64,000 bases of DNA from Mycobacterium alsense (GCF_002086635.1 NZ_MVHD01000001.1:223484-287483); one strand, 5' to 3'. Counted from the first letter of the stretch, positions 38,473 through 51,424 are shown. Made by a program: numbers and translations. Notes: generated by a model from the letters alone, not told the origin.

Positions 38473-38892
38473 TCATTCGTCGCTGTCTGATTCGCTCGGA
38501 CACTCCTCAACATTCGCTTCGTTCTGCTGGGCAAACGATGCGTAGATCTCCAGCAGGACCTGCTTTTGGCGCTCGGTAATCGCCGTGTCGGCGATGATGG
38601 CGTCGCGCACCTGACTCTTGTCGCTGGGCTCGAGCATCCCGGCCCGCACGTAGAGCACCTCGGCGGAAACCCGCAGCGCCTTGGCGATCTGGCTCAGGAC
38701 GTCGGCGGACGGCTTGCGCAATCCCCGTTCGACCTGGCTCAGGTAAGGATTGCTGACACCCGACCGCTCGGCGAGCTGTCGCACCGAGACTTGCGCGTTC
38801 TCGCGCAGGTCGCGGATGAAGCTGCCGATGTCGGAGGCCATGTCGGAGGCCGCGGTGGACACCTTGGCGGAGAGCGTTTCCTCCGATGGCAT
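38473..38892 (-). CDS. Xre-family regulator (Rv0474-like)
   Basis: 139 residues. Cro/CI-type HTH at about 25-80: IRDLRENAQVSVRQLAERSG, VSNPYLSQVERGLRKPSADV. C-terminal dimerisation part and acidic tail (ECPSESDSDE). A perfect 10-bp inverted repeat overlapping its promoter is a good candidate for its own operator. Rv0474 has been described as a copper-responsive regulator; metal ligands are not obvious here. Confidence 0.92.
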   Translation of the reverse strand: MPSEETLSAKVSTAASDMASDIGSFIRDLRENAQVSVRQLAERSGVSNPYLSQVERGLRKPSADVLSQIAKALRVSAEVLYVRAGMLEPSDKSQVRDAIIADTAITERQKQVLLEIYASFAQQNEANVEECPSESDSDE

Positions 38893-38935
38893 CGCGTACT
38901 CCTGGGCTCGGGCGTCGTCAATCTTTACGCCGCCA

Positions 38936-38970
38936 AGGGTACGGGGAAGTGCTTGCTATTGCAAGCACTT
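38936..38970 (-). promoter_or_regulatory. Promoter and palindromic operator of the Xre gene
   Basis: On the minus strand a perfect inverted repeat (AAGTGCTTGC / GCAAGCACTT, 4-bp spacer; 38947-38970) contains a -35-like TTGCAA (38959-38964). Exactly 17 bp later comes TACCCT (38936-38941), a TANNNT -10. A repressor bound to the palindrome would block RNA polymerase. This fits autoregulation by the Xre protein 44 bp downstream. Confidence 0.65.
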
Positions 38971-38980
38971 GTTAGCACCC

Positions 38981-40351
38981 CTAGAAAAGCAGGTGCGCGA
39001 CGGCGTAGATGACCAGGCCGGCCAGGGCGCCCACCACGGTGCCGTTGATCCGGATGAATTGCAGGTCACGGCCCACGTGCAGCTCGATGCGCCGGCTGGC
39101 TTCCTCGGCGTCCCAGCGCTCGATCGTATCGGTGATGATGGCGGTGATTTCCACCCCGTACTGAGACACCAGGTGCTGGGCGGCCCGCACGATCCAGTTG
39201 TCGACCTTGTCGCGCAGGTCGGCGTCGTCGCGCAGCGACTCCCCGATCCGGACCACGGTCTCGGCGATGCGGGTGCGCAGGGCGCTGGACGGGTCGTCGA
39301 CCCCCTCGAGCACCAGTCGTTTCAGCGTCTTCCAGGCGGTCGCCGCCGCGTTGGCGACCTCGTCGCGCGCCATCAGCTGTTCTTTGACCGCCTCGGCGCG
39401 CGCGATGGTCTCCGGGTCGTTCTGCAGGTCGCCGGCGAATTCGAACAAAAAGCGCGTCGCCGAGCGGCGCAGCTCGTGGTCGGGGTTGCGGCGCACCTTG
39501 TCGGTGAAGTCCATCAACTCGCGGTGGATGCGGTCGCCGACGAGGTGGTCGATGAACCGCGGCGACCAGGTCGGCGAGTCGCGCTCGACCACGCGCTGGA
39601 TGACCTCCCCGGCGTTCAGCGACCACTGGAACGCGCGGTCGGCCAGCAACTGGATCAGGGCCTCCTGGCGATTCTCGGCCAGGAGGGTGCCCAGCACCCG
39701 GCCCACCGGCGGGCCCCACTGGGGTTCGGCGATGCGGCGCACGATCATGCGGTCGATCACGTGCTGGACGTCCTCGTCGCGCAACAGCTCCACCAGGACC
39801 CGAAGCACCGTCGCGGTCTCGCCCGCCACCCGCTCGGCGTGCGCGGCCTCCGCCAGCCACTTGCCGAGCCGGCTGGACACCTGGGCGTCGCGCAGCTTGG
39901 TCTCGACGACCGGCGGCGACAGGAAGTTCTCCCGCACGAAGGTGCCCAGGCCCTCGCCGAGCTGATCCTTCTTGCGCTTGATGATCGCGGTGTGCGGGAT
40001 GGGGATCCCCAGCGGGTGCTTGAACAGCGCGGTGACGGCGAACCAGTCGGCGAGCGCGCCCACCATCCCGGCCTCCGCGGCGGCGCCGACGTAGCCGACC
40101 CAGGGGCCCACCCAGCCGCCCGCCCAGCCGCCCTGGGCGTGGGCCTGGGCGGCGCGGCAGGCGAGGAAGACGGCGGTGGCGCCGAGCAGGAAGCCCAGTG
40201 CCACGACCTTCATCCGCCGCAGCGCCACCCGGCGCTCAGCGTCGGCCACCGGATCGGCGCCGGCGAAGGATTCCGCCAGCGACGCGCGAGCCCGCCGGGT
40301 CGGCGGCCAACCCGGCACGTCGCCCGGGTCTGAGGCGCGGTGTGCCACCAC
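38981..40351 (-). CDS. DUF445 membrane protein (Rv0473-like)
   Basis: 456 residues from GTG 40351 (a second GTG follows at 40348). Membrane segments at both ends: LRRMKVVALGFLLGATAVFL near residue 45 and NGTVVGALAGLVIYAVAHLL at the C-terminus. The hallmark is AAEAGMVGALADWFAVTALF followed by HPLGIPIPHTAIIKRKKDQL, typical of DUF445. The middle is long and helical. Function unknown. The operator of the Xre gene lies just after its stop. Confidence 0.9.
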   Translation of the reverse strand: MVAHRASDPGDVPGWPPTRRARASLAESFAGADPVADAERRVALRRMKVVALGFLLGATAVFLACRAAQAHAQGGWAGGWVGPWVGYVGAAAEAGMVGALADWFAVTALFKHPLGIPIPHTAIIKRKKDQLGEGLGTFVRENFLSPPVVETKLRDAQVSSRLGKWLAEAAHAERVAGETATVLRVLVELLRDEDVQHVIDRMIVRRIAEPQWGPPVGRVLGTLLAENRQEALIQLLADRAFQWSLNAGEVIQRVVERDSPTWSPRFIDHLVGDRIHRELMDFTDKVRRNPDHELRRSATRFLFEFAGDLQNDPETIARAEAVKEQLMARDEVANAAATAWKTLKRLVLEGVDDPSSALRTRIAETVVRIGESLRDDADLRDKVDNWIVRAAQHLVSQYGVEITAIITDTIERWDAEEASRRIELHVGRDLQFIRINGTVVGALAGLVIYAVAHLLF

Positions 40352-40484
40352 ACCATCATGTCCCGCCCGCGGCCGGTTAGTGTTACCGCCCTGCTTGAGA
40401 GGCCGCACACCGGCGGCCCATCCGCCAAAAGACTCCCCGCACGCCGTAGTATCGGGGACATCTGATGAGTGGGAAGCGGCGACA

Positions 40485-41186
40485 GTGGCAGAGCGGACCC
40501 CGGCTGTGACCGTCAAGGCGGATGGTCGTAAACGACGGTGGCACCAACACAAGGTGGACCGCCGTAACGAGCTGGTCGACGGCACGATCGATGCAATTCG
40601 CCGGCACGGACGCTTTTTGAGCATGGACGAGATCGCCGCGGAGATCGGCGTGTCCAAGACCGTGCTGTACCGGTACTTCGTCGACAAGAACGACCTGACC
40701 ACCGCGGTGATGATGCGCTTCACCCAGACCACGCTGATCCCCAACATGGCCGCGGCGCTCTCCTCGAATCTGGACGGCTTCGACCTGGCCCGCGAGGTCA
40801 TCCGGGTGTACGTGGAAACCGTGGCGAACGAACCCGAGCCGTATCGCTTCGTGATGGCCAACAGCTCCGCCAGCAAGAGCAAGGTGATCGCCGACTCCGA
40901 GCGCATCATCGCCCGCATGATCGCGGTGATGATGCGCCGCCGCATGCAACAGGCCGGGATGGACACCGGCGGGGCGGAGCCGTGGTCCTACCTCATCGTC
41001 GGCGGCGTGCAGCTGGCCACCCACTCCTGGATGTCGGACCCGCGGATGAGCCGCGACGAGCTGATCGACTACCTGACCATGCTGAGCTGGAGCGCGATCT
41101 GCGGGATCGTCGAGGCGGGTGGCTCGCTGGAGAAGTTCCGCGGGCAGCCACACCCCTCGCCGATCGTGCCGCCGCGAGAGCCATGA
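40485..41186 (+). CDS. TetR-family regulator (Rv0472c-like)
   Basis: 233 residues from GTG 40485, with GGGAAGCGG before it and a TAGTAT -10 at 40447-40452. N-terminal HTH: RNELVDGTIDAIRRHGRFLS, MDEIAAEIGVSKTVLYRYFV. The ligand domain is helical and ends in a Pro-rich tail. Same strand as the prenyltransferase (13 bp gap) and pcaA, so it may regulate lipid genes; divergent from the DUF445 gene. Confidence 0.92.
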   Translation: MAERTPAVTVKADGRKRRWHQHKVDRRNELVDGTIDAIRRHGRFLSMDEIAAEIGVSKTVLYRYFVDKNDLTTAVMMRFTQTTLIPNMAAALSSNLDGFDLAREVIRVYVETVANEPEPYRFVMANSSASKSKVIADSERIIARMIAVMMRRRMQQAGMDTGGAEPWSYLIVGGVQLATHSWMSDPRMSRDELIDYLTMLSWSAICGIVEAGGSLEKFRGQPHPSPIVPPREP

Positions 41187-41199
41187 GGCCGCGGTTTTC

Positions 41200-42210
41200 A
41201 TGCCCGACGTGAGCGTGGGCTCGCGGCTCAGGTCGTGGGCGTACGCACTCCGGACCACCAACCCGCCCCCGGACGGGCCAGTCGACGGCGTCACGCGCTG
41301 GCTCGTCGTCACCCGCGCGGCGGTGCTGCCGATGACCCTGATCTCGGGCCTGGTCGCGGCGCTGCTCGCGGTCGGCAAGCCCGGGCTGGACTGGCGCTGG
41401 CTGGTCCTGGCGATACTCGGGATCACGCTGGCTCACACCGCCAACAACCTGATGAACGACCTGTACGACACCCAGGTCGGCACCGACAGCGCCACCTACC
41501 CTCGCGCGCTCTACGCGCCGCACCCGGTGCTGTCCGGCCTGATCAGCCGACGCACGCTGGTGCTGGCGATCCTGGCGGTCAACGTCGCCGACCTGGCGAT
41601 CCTGGTCGCGCTGGCGTGGGCGCGCGGGTGGCCCGTGGTGGCCTTCGCGCTCGGCGGGTTCGCCCTGAGCGTCGCCTACACGGCGCCGCCGCTGCGGCTG
41701 AAGAAACGCGGCCTCGGCGAACCGGACGTCTTCGTCGTGTGGGGCCCGCTGATGGTGTGCGGGACCTACTACTCCGCGGTGGGATCGGTCGGCTGGGACG
41801 TCGTGCTGGCTTCGCTGCCCTACGGCCTGTTGTGCACGACGGTGCTGATGGGCAAGCACATCGACAAGATCCCCTACGACGAACCACTCGGCATCCGCAC
41901 GCTGCCCGTGCTGCTCGGCGAGGCGCGCGCCCGGGCGGTGACGCTGGCCATGATGGCCGGCTTCTACGTGCTGGTCGCCGCCGCCGTCGCGGCGGGTGCC
42001 ATGCCCTGGCCGGCGCTCGCCGCCGTGTTGGCGCTGCCGCGGCTGGTGAAGGTCTGGCCCCACTTCCGGCGCCCGCGGCCCGACCAGCCGCCGCCGCAGT
42101 TTCCGGTGTGGCCGCTGTGGTACGCCGCGCTGGCGTGGGTGCACGTGCGTCAGGCGGGCGCGCTGCTGGTCGTCGGGCTTGCCGTCGGGGCCGCGCTGCG
42201 GGTGCTGTGA
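41200..42210 (+). CDS. UbiA-family prenyltransferase
   Basis: 336 residues, about nine hydrophobic segments. The first Asp-rich motif is clear: NNLMNDLYDTQVGTDSATYP (NDxxDxxxD, about residue 85-95), and the second is MGKHIDKIPYDEPLGIRTLP (DxxxD). This family moves an isoprenyl chain onto an aromatic or sugar acceptor (MenA, UbiA, decaprenylphosphoryl-ribose synthase). The acceptor here is unknown. It sits 13 bp after the TetR gene. I do not recall it between Rv0472c and pcaA in M. tuberculosis, so it looks like an insertion or a loss there. Confidence 0.9.
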   Translation: MPDVSVGSRLRSWAYALRTTNPPPDGPVDGVTRWLVVTRAAVLPMTLISGLVAALLAVGKPGLDWRWLVLAILGITLAHTANNLMNDLYDTQVGTDSATYPRALYAPHPVLSGLISRRTLVLAILAVNVADLAILVALAWARGWPVVAFALGGFALSVAYTAPPLRLKKRGLGEPDVFVVWGPLMVCGTYYSAVGSVGWDVVLASLPYGLLCTTVLMGKHIDKIPYDEPLGIRTLPVLLGEARARAVTLAMMAGFYVLVAAAVAAGAMPWPALAAVLALPRLVKVWPHFRRPRPDQPPPQFPVWPLWYAALAWVHVRQAGALLVVGLAVGAALRVL

Positions 42211-42355
42211 TCGGCGTGTGACGCAAAGCCGGTGTCGGCAAGGCGACTTGCACAGCCTCAACGGTTAGCATGCAGGGGATGCATCGGGGGTGAACCCGCG
42301 GAGTCTGATCTTCAGGACGCCGGGAACCCCGAGATACAGAAAGGCCCCACTCCTA

Positions 42356-43219
42356 ATGGCTGTGCAGCTCACGCCGCATTTCGGGAATGTGCAAGCGCAC
42401 TACGATCTCTCCGACGACTTCTTCCGGCTGTTTCTCGACCCCAGCCAGACGTACAGCTGCGCGTATTTCGAGCGCGACGACATGACCCTCGCCGAGGCGC
42501 AGATCGCCAAGATCGACCTGTCGCTGTCCAAGCTGCGCCTGGAGCCGGGGATGACGCTGCTGGACATCGGCTGCGGCTGGGGCGCCACCCTGCGCCGCGC
42601 CGTCGAGAAATACGACGTCAACGTCGTGGGACTGACATTGTCGGAGAACCAGGCCGAGCACGTGCAGAAGACGTTCGACGCGATGGACACCACCCGAACC
42701 CGCCGGGTTTTGCTGGAGGGCTGGGAGAAATTCGACGAGCCCGTCGACCGCATCGTGTCGATCGGCGCTTTCGAGCACTTCGGCCGCATCCGCTACACGC
42801 GCTTTTTCAAGATGGCCTACCGGGTGCTGCCGGCCGACGGCGTGATGCTGCTGCACACCATCTCGCGCCCCACCTTCAAAGACGCCCGTGCGAAGGGACT
42901 GCACCTGACCCACGAGATCGTCCACTTCACCCAGTTCATCCTGGCCGAGATCTTCCCGGGTGGCTGGCTGCCCACGATCCCGTCGGTCGAGGAGCACGCG
43001 ACCGGCGCCGGCTTCAAGGTGACGCGGATCCAGTCGCTGCAGCTGCACTACGCGCGGACGCTGGAGACGTGGTCCGCTGCGCTCGAGGCCAACCGGGAGA
43101 AGGCGATCGCCATCCAGTCCGAAGAGGTCTACGACCGCTACATGAAGTACCTGACGGGCTGCGCCAAGCTGTTCCGCCAGGGCTACACCGACGTCAACCA
43201 GTTCACCTGCGAAAAGTAG
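42356..43219 (+). CDS. pcaA: Mycolic acid cyclopropane synthase PcaA
   Basis: 287 residues, exactly the PcaA length, from ATG 42356. Forms the proximal cis-cyclopropane of alpha-mycolates. Seen: [35 protein letters not shown] (SAM loop), [12 protein letters not shown] with the active-site Glu-His, and the C-terminus LTGCAKLFRQGYTDVNQF. A TAGCAT element at 42266-42271 is a possible -10 about 80 bp upstream. It converges with umaA with 27 bp between stops. Confidence 0.93.
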   Translation: MAVQLTPHFGNVQAHYDLSDDFFRLFLDPSQTYSCAYFERDDMTLAEAQIAKIDLSLSKLRLEPGMTLLDIGCGWGATLRRAVEKYDVNVVGLTLSENQAEHVQKTFDAMDTTRTRRVLLEGWEKFDEPVDRIVSIGAFEHFGRIRYTRFFKMAYRVLPADGVMLLHTISRPTFKDARAKGLHLTHEIVHFTQFILAEIFPGGWLPTIPSVEEHATGAGFKVTRIQSLQLHYARTLETWSAALEANREKAIAIQSEEVYDRYMKYLTGCAKLFRQGYTDVNQFTCEK

Positions 43220-43246
43220 GGGAACGATTCTGCCGGCCGCGTCCCG

Positions 43247-45044
<1,798 letters not shown>

Positions 45045-45081
45045 TCTTTTCGTCTCCCGAGTCGCATTGTCGTGCACCGCA

Positions 45082-45116
45082 ATAGGCCCCGCCCAGGTTG
45101 GCTGGGCGGGGCCTAT
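45082..45116. terminator. Perfect 15-bp stem terminator after isocitrate lyase
   Basis: ATAGGCCCCGCCCAG (45082-45096), a 5-nt loop, and CTGGGCGGGGCCTAT (45102-45116) make a perfect GC-rich hairpin in the 174-bp gap between isocitrate lyase and fadB2. No U-run is needed in mycobacteria. It should separate the two genes. Confidence 0.85.
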
Positions 45117-45218
45117 GCTACTTCAGCTTCTGCACCGTTACGCCGAGCGTGTGTTCAGCGCGATAATTCGGTCGAACATTCGCAACAGGTGCACGTTCGG
45201 CGCGGCGGGCCGCACCGA

Positions 45219-46505
45219 TCAGTGGAACTGACCCTCTTCGGTCGAGCCGGTCAGCGCCGTGGTCGACGAGTTGGGGTCGACCGTGGTCGCGATGCGGTCG
45301 AAGTAGCCGGCACCGACCTCGCGCTGGTGCTTGGTCGCGGTGTAGCCCCGCTCCTCGGCGGCGAACTCGCGCTCCTGCAGCTCGACGTAGGCGCTCATCT
45401 GGTTGCGGGCGTAGCCGTAGGCCAGGTCGAACATCGAGTAGTTGAGCGCGTGGAAGCCGGCCAGCGTGATGAACTGGAACTTGAATCCCATTGCGGCGAG
45501 CTCCTTTTGGAACTTCGCGATGGTGCCGTCGTCGAGGTGCTTGCGCCAGTTGAACGACGGCGAGCAGTTGTAGGCCAGCATCTGGTCGGGGTAGGCGTCC
45601 TTGACCGCCTCGGAGAACTTGCGCGCGACCTCGAGGTCGGGCGTGCCGGTCTCCATCCAGATCAGGTCGGCGAACGGGGCGTACGCCTTGGCCCGCGCGA
45701 TGCAGGGCTCGATGCCGTTCTTCGTCCGGAAGAATCCCTCGCGGGTGCGCTCGCCGGTGATGAACGGCTGGTCGCGCTCGTCGACGTCGGAGGTGATCAG
45801 CGTGGCCGCCTCGGCGTCGGTGCGGGCGATCACGACGGTCGGCACACCGCACACGTCCGCGGCCAGGCGGGCCGAGGTCAGGGTGCGAATGTGCTGCTGG
45901 GTGGGGATCAGCACCTTGCCGCCGAGGTGACCGCACTTCTTCTCCGACGCCAGCTGGTCCTCCCAGTGCGAACCCGCGACGCCGGCGGCGATCAGGGCCT
46001 TCTGCAGCTCGTAGACGTTGAGCGCGCCCCCGAAGCCGGCCTCGCCGTCGGCGACGATCGGCGCCAGCCAGTTCTCCACCGACGTGTCGCCCTCCACCTT
46101 GGCGATCTGGTCGGCGCGCTGCAGCGCGTTGTTGATCCGGCGGACCACCTGCGGCACGGAGTTGGCCGGGTAAAGGCTCTGGTCGGGGTAGGTGTGGCCG
46201 GACAGGTTGGCGTCACCGGCGACCTGCCAGCCCGACAGGTAGATCGCCTTCAGGCCGGCGCGCACCTGCTGGACGGCCTGGTTGCCGGTCAGCGCGCCGA
46301 GCGCGTTGACCCACTCCAGGTCGTGCAGCTGCTCCCACAACACCTCCGCGCCGCGGCGGGCCAGGGTGTGCTCCTCGACCACGGTGCCCTGCAGCGCGAC
46401 GACGTCCTCGGCGGTGTAGGTGCGGGTGACGTCCTTCCACCGCGGGTTCGTGTCCCAGTCGTGCTGGATCTGCTCGGCGCTCTTTGGGGTGCCAACGACA
46501 GACAT
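45219..46505 (-). CDS. aceA: Isocitrate lyase (prokaryotic short form)
   Basis: 428 residues, from ATG 46505 with AAGGAG before it. Splits isocitrate to glyoxylate and succinate; also serves the methylcitrate cycle in mycobacteria. Catalytic Cys in [15 protein letters not shown] (about residue 191), metal and substrate block [30 protein letters not shown], and [12 protein letters not shown]. This is the Icl1 type (Rv0467). A RamB-like site lies about 150 bp upstream, and ramB is encoded nearby. Confidence 0.97.
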   Translation of the reverse strand: MSVVGTPKSAEQIQHDWDTNPRWKDVTRTYTAEDVVALQGTVVEEHTLARRGAEVLWEQLHDLEWVNALGALTGNQAVQQVRAGLKAIYLSGWQVAGDANLSGHTYPDQSLYPANSVPQVVRRINNALQRADQIAKVEGDTSVENWLAPIVADGEAGFGGALNVYELQKALIAAGVAGSHWEDQLASEKKCGHLGGKVLIPTQQHIRTLTSARLAADVCGVPTVVIARTDAEAATLITSDVDERDQPFITGERTREGFFRTKNGIEPCIARAKAYAPFADLIWMETGTPDLEVARKFSEAVKDAYPDQMLAYNCSPSFNWRKHLDDGTIAKFQKELAAMGFKFQFITLAGFHALNYSMFDLAYGYARNQMSAYVELQEREFAAEERGYTATKHQREVGAGYFDRIATTVDPNSSTTALTGSTEEGQFH

Positions 46506-46764
46506 CGGCTTGCTCCTTAACGGTCATGTGAATGGTTACGCCGCACGGCTGTAGCTAGAGGCTCAACTTCACTGGCGTGCTAACTCGACCATGGCACAGG
46601 CCGTTATCGCAGGTCCACCCGTTTCATTTGCCAATTTCCGCCACGACTTCACGCGATTTTGCGAATCTTGCAAATTTTGGCGCCGGCTGAACCGTTTCAG
46701 AAGCTACCCGCCAGTAACCGCATTCTCGCTGGTCAGGGGCAAATTTGTCGACGTGCGGTTTTCG
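46506..46764 (-). promoter_or_regulatory. Regulatory region of isocitrate lyase with RamB-like half sites
   Basis: This 259-bp gap has an AT-rich core. At 46657-46678 it carries TTTTGCGAA and, two bases on, CTTGCAAATTTT: two TTGCRA-type half sites resembling the TTTGCAAA-containing sites I recall for RamB in mycobacteria and corynebacteria. Regulation of isocitrate lyase by RamB is known in M. tuberculosis. The exact site here is a prediction. Confidence 0.5.
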
Positions 46765-47559
46765 CTAGAGAGCGAAGAGCGCGGCGACGGCTTTCGCCTC
46801 GTCGCCGACGGCGTATGTGAGCGTTGTAACAGGCCGGTCGACCAGGTCGGGGCCGAATTGCTCGGTCGATCCGGCCGGGTGGACGTGCGAGATGATCTCC
46901 AGCTTGTCCCCCAGCGCGACGGGCGCCTCGTGCTCGATCGTGGTGCGCAGCGGCCCCTGCATCAGCTCGGGGTGTGACGCCAGGTAGTCCTCGATCACGC
47001 TCCAGTACACCGAGTTGTTCATGTGGTCGAACAGGTCGATGTCGGTCACCCGCACCGGGAACTCGTGGATCTCGGTGGCGTCGTCGCGGCTGCCCGGCTT
47101 GAGGTATCCCTTCCAGCGCAGGCGGTGCACGTCGGTGGTCTTGTGCAGACCCGCCAGGAAGTCGTCGGCGATGCGCGCGGGCATCTGGGTCTCCCGGTTG
47201 ATGTTGATCCAGAAGGCCTCGGACTCGATGAGGCCGCCCTTGCGGCCGTCGATGCGGACACGCATCTCGCACCACCGGTTCGACGTGCCCGAGCACCACC
47301 TGCGCAGGCGGAGCATGTCCTGGAACTCGATCGGGCGGATCAGGTCGACCATGGTGCGCCGGACGATCCACAGCGGGTGGGTCTCCTCGAAGCCCATCTC
47401 GCGCAGCTGGTCCTGCCCTATGTCCTGGATGTGCCGGGCGCCGGCGTCCAGCCGCAGCCGCCCGGTGCGGTCGATGTCACCGACGCGCAGCGGCCACTCG
47501 CGATCGAACACATCGGGGTGGCCGTCGGGCACCGGCATCATTTTTTTGTCCAGGCTCAC
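46765..47559 (-). CDS. Acyl-ACP thioesterase (FAT family, Rv0466-like)
   Basis: 264 residues from GTG 47559, equal to the length I recall for Rv0466. Two hot-dog domains: VGDIDRTGRLRLDAGARHIQ and FPVRVTDIDLFDHMNNSVYW, the second with the conserved Asp-x-Asn-xx-His-type catalytic surroundings of plant FatA/B-like enzymes. Releases fatty acid from acyl-ACP. Divergent from ramB. Confidence 0.9.
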   Translation of the reverse strand: MSLDKKMMPVPDGHPDVFDREWPLRVGDIDRTGRLRLDAGARHIQDIGQDQLREMGFEETHPLWIVRRTMVDLIRPIEFQDMLRLRRWCSGTSNRWCEMRVRIDGRKGGLIESEAFWININRETQMPARIADDFLAGLHKTTDVHRLRWKGYLKPGSRDDATEIHEFPVRVTDIDLFDHMNNSVYWSVIEDYLASHPELMQGPLRTTIEHEAPVALGDKLEIISHVHPAGSTEQFGPDLVDRPVTTLTYAVGDEAKAVAALFAL

Positions 47560-47707
47560 GGCTGCGCTCCCCGTTTCCTCCTCGTCGGTACCCAAGGTTA
47601 ACCCCGGACCCCGACGCGAATGATGCCAAATCGCCTTCCGAAAACACCAATCGTGACCCGATCGCCCCGGGCTGCCAACTCTGCGAACCGCACCTTCGCA
47701 GCGGCGG

Positions 47708-47713
47708 TAAGCT
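47708..47713 (+). promoter_or_regulatory. -10 element for leaderless ramB mRNA
   Basis: TAAGCT (TANNNT) ends 6 nt before the GTG at 47720, consistent with transcription starting at the start codon. Confidence 0.5.
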
Positions 47714-47719
47714 CGTCGG

Positions 47720-49131
<1,412 letters not shown>

Positions 49132-49135
<4 letters not shown>

Positions 49136-49698
49136 CCGCGCCGGCGAACGGCCGCATCCCCTCGGGCCGGTTCCGCGAGCTGGGGCCGGTCAACTGGGCG
49201 TTCGCGAAGCTGGCGGCCCGCCGCATGCGGGTTCCGGAGATGCACCTGTTCACCACCTTGGGACAGCGCCGGCTGCTGTTCTGGACCTGGTCGATTTACG
49301 GCGGCCGGCTGTTGCGGGGACGGCTGCCCGCGGCCGACACCGAGCTGGTGATCCTGCGGGTCGCGCACCTGCGCGAGTGCGAATACGAGCTGCAACACCA
49401 TCGCCGGATGGCGCGCAGGGCGGGGCTGGACGCCGACACGCAGGCGGTGATCTTCGCCTGGCCGGACGCGCCGCAGGGCGACGGGCCACGCCGGATCCTG
49501 AGCGCCCGTCAGCAGGCGCTGCTGGCGGCGACCGACGAGTTCGTCAAGGATCGCACGCTGTCCGACCACACCTGGCAGCAGCTGGCCGGTCACCTGGATC
49601 GGCGGCAGCTCATCGAATTCTGCCTGCTGGCAAGCCAATACGACGGGCTGGCCGCGACGATGTCGGCGCTGGCCATCCCGCTGGACAACCCGCGTTAG
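49132..49698 (+). CDS. Carboxymuconolactone decarboxylase/AhpD-like protein (Rv0464c-like)
   Basis: 188 residues from GTG 49132. The helical AhpD-like core includes LVILRVAHLRECEYELQHHR, where a single Cys lies near the two His of the family motif; the CxxC of true AhpD is absent. Peroxidase-linked or decarboxylase roles are therefore uncertain. Probably co-transcribed with ramB. Confidence 0.87.
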
Positions 49699-49710
49699 GT
49701 CCCCGCTCGG

Positions 49711-49986
49711 TCAGAGGTAGACGTCGGCGAGCACGGCGAGCGTCAGCGCCACCGGCAATACGGGCAGGCCGAAGCCGAAGGCCGACCACGCGTATTTGCC
49801 CCGCCGGCGCTGCAGCGACGCCCACAGGGTGGCGCAGACCGCCAGCGCCAGCGACAGCAGCAGCACCGTCGGGGCCCACCGGCCCACCGCCGCATTGTCG
49901 TCGGCGATCGAAAAGGCCACCAGCCACAGGACATAACCCGTCGCGGCGCCCGCGAGGACGCCCAGGACGGTGTCGGCGCGAATCAT
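49711..49986 (-). CDS. Small membrane protein (Rv0463-like)
   Basis: 91 residues with three hydrophobic segments: TVLGVLAGAATGYVLWLVAF, APTVLLLSLALAVCATLWAS, and FGFGLPVLPVALTLAVLADV. A basic loop (QRRRGKY) lies between the second and third. It starts 5 bp after lpdC and is probably co-transcribed; no link to dehydrogenase function is known. Confidence 0.82.
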   Translation of the reverse strand: MIRADTVLGVLAGAATGYVLWLVAFSIADDNAAVGRWAPTVLLLSLALAVCATLWASLQRRRGKYAWSAFGFGLPVLPVALTLAVLADVYL

Positions 49987-49991
49987 CGATT

Positions 49992-51386
49992 TCAGAAGTT
50001 GATCATGTGACCGACCAGGCCGTGGAAGCACTCCTGCAGCGCCTCCGACATGGTCGGATGGGTGTGCACGTTGCGGGCCAGCTCGTGGGCGGTCAGGTCC
50101 CACTTCTGCGCCAGCGTCAGCTCGGGCAACAGCTCGGACACGTCGTGGCCGACCAGGTGGCCGCCCAGCAGCTCGCGGTAGCGGCCGTCGGCGACCAGCT
50201 TGACGAAGCCGCTGGGGTCGCCCAGGCCGTGCGCCTTGCCGTTGGCGGTGAACGGGAACTTGGCCACCACGACGTCGTACCCCTCGTCGCGCGCCTGCTG
50301 CTCGGTGAGCCCGAAGCTGGCGACCTGGGGCTGGCAGAACGTCGCGCGCGGCAGCATGCGGTAGTCGCCGAGGGCCAAAGTCTCCGCGCCGGCGATGGTT
50401 TCGGCAGCCACCACGCCCTGGGCCTCGGCGACGTGCGCCAGCTGCAGCAGGCCGGTGACGTCGCCGATGGCGTAGATGTGGTCGACGCTGGTGCGCATGT
50501 ATTCGGTGATGCCGATCGCCTTGCGGTCGGTCAGGGCGACCCCGGCCTTCTCCAGCCCGTAGCCCTCCACGTTGGGCGCAAACCCGATGGCCTGCAACAC
50601 CTTCGCGGCCTTGAGCTCCTGGCTGTTGCCATCCTTGCTGACCGTCACGGTGACCTCGCCGCCGTTGTCGGAGATCGACTCGACCTTGGTGCCCGTCAGG
50701 ATCTTGACGCCCAGCTTCTTGAACTGCCGCTCGACCTCCTTGGACACCTCGGCGTCCTCGTTGGGCAGCGCGCGCGGCAGGAACTCCACGATGGTCACGT
50801 CGACGCCGTAGTTCTTCAGCACGTAGCCGAACTCCATGCCGATGGCGCCGCACCCCGCGATGACGATCGATTCGGGCAGCTCCCGGGACAGGATCAGTTC
50901 CTCGTAGGTGACCACGTTGGCCGACAGCGACGTTCCGGGTACCAGCCGGGTGCTGCTGCCGGTGGCGATGATGGCGTTGTCGAACGTGACGGTTTCGGTG
51001 CCACCCTCGTTGAGCTCAACCGACAAGGTGCTGGCGTCGGTGAACCGGCCGTAGCCGTGGATCTCGGTGATCTTGTTCTTTTTCATCAGGAAGTGCACGC
51101 CGGCGACGCGGCCGTCGGCGACCTTGCGGCTGCGGTCGAAGGCGATCCCGTAGTCGAAGGTCGCCTCTCCACTGATGCCAAAGGTCTTGGCCTCTTTGGT
51201 GAAGATGTGGGCGAGCTCGGCGTTGCGCAGCAGCGCCTTGGACGGAATGCAGCCGACGTTGAGGCACACGCCGCCCCAGTACTTCGGCTCCACGACCGCG
51301 GTGTTGAGGCCCAGCTGCGCGGCGCGGATGGCGGCGACATACCCGCCGGGCCCCGCCCCGAGGACGACGACGTCGTAATGAGTCAC
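49992..51386 (-). CDS. lpdC: Dihydrolipoamide dehydrogenase
   Basis: 464 residues from GTG 51386 ([20 protein letters not shown]), the family start; GTGs at 51392 and 51395 are upstream alternatives. FAD loop, redox pair in [19 protein letters not shown] loop [38 protein letters not shown], and C-terminal His-Glu in [14 protein letters not shown]3 of pyruvate dehydrogenase and, in mycobacteria, part of the peroxynitrite reductase complex. Confidence 0.97.
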   Translation of the reverse strand: MTHYDVVVLGAGPGGYVAAIRAAQLGLNTAVVEPKYWGGVCLNVGCIPSKALLRNAELAHIFTKEAKTFGISGEATFDYGIAFDRSRKVADGRVAGVHFLMKKNKITEIHGYGRFTDASTLSVELNEGGTETVTFDNAIIATGSSTRLVPGTSLSANVVTYEELILSRELPESIVIAGCGAIGMEFGYVLKNYGVDVTIVEFLPRALPNEDAEVSKEVERQFKKLGVKILTGTKVESISDNGGEVTVTVSKDGNSQELKAAKVLQAIGFAPNVEGYGLEKAGVALTDRKAIGITEYMRTSVDHIYAIGDVTGLLQLAHVAEAQGVVAAETIAGAETLALGDYRMLPRATFCQPQVASFGLTEQQARDEGYDVVVAKFPFTANGKAHGLGDPSGFVKLVADGRYRELLGGHLVGHDVSELLPELTLAQKWDLTAHELARNVHTHPTMSEALQECFHGLVGHMINF

Positions 51387-51424
51387 GGCCACCACCCTAG
51401 TGGCCTCGGACTACGGCGAGCCCG

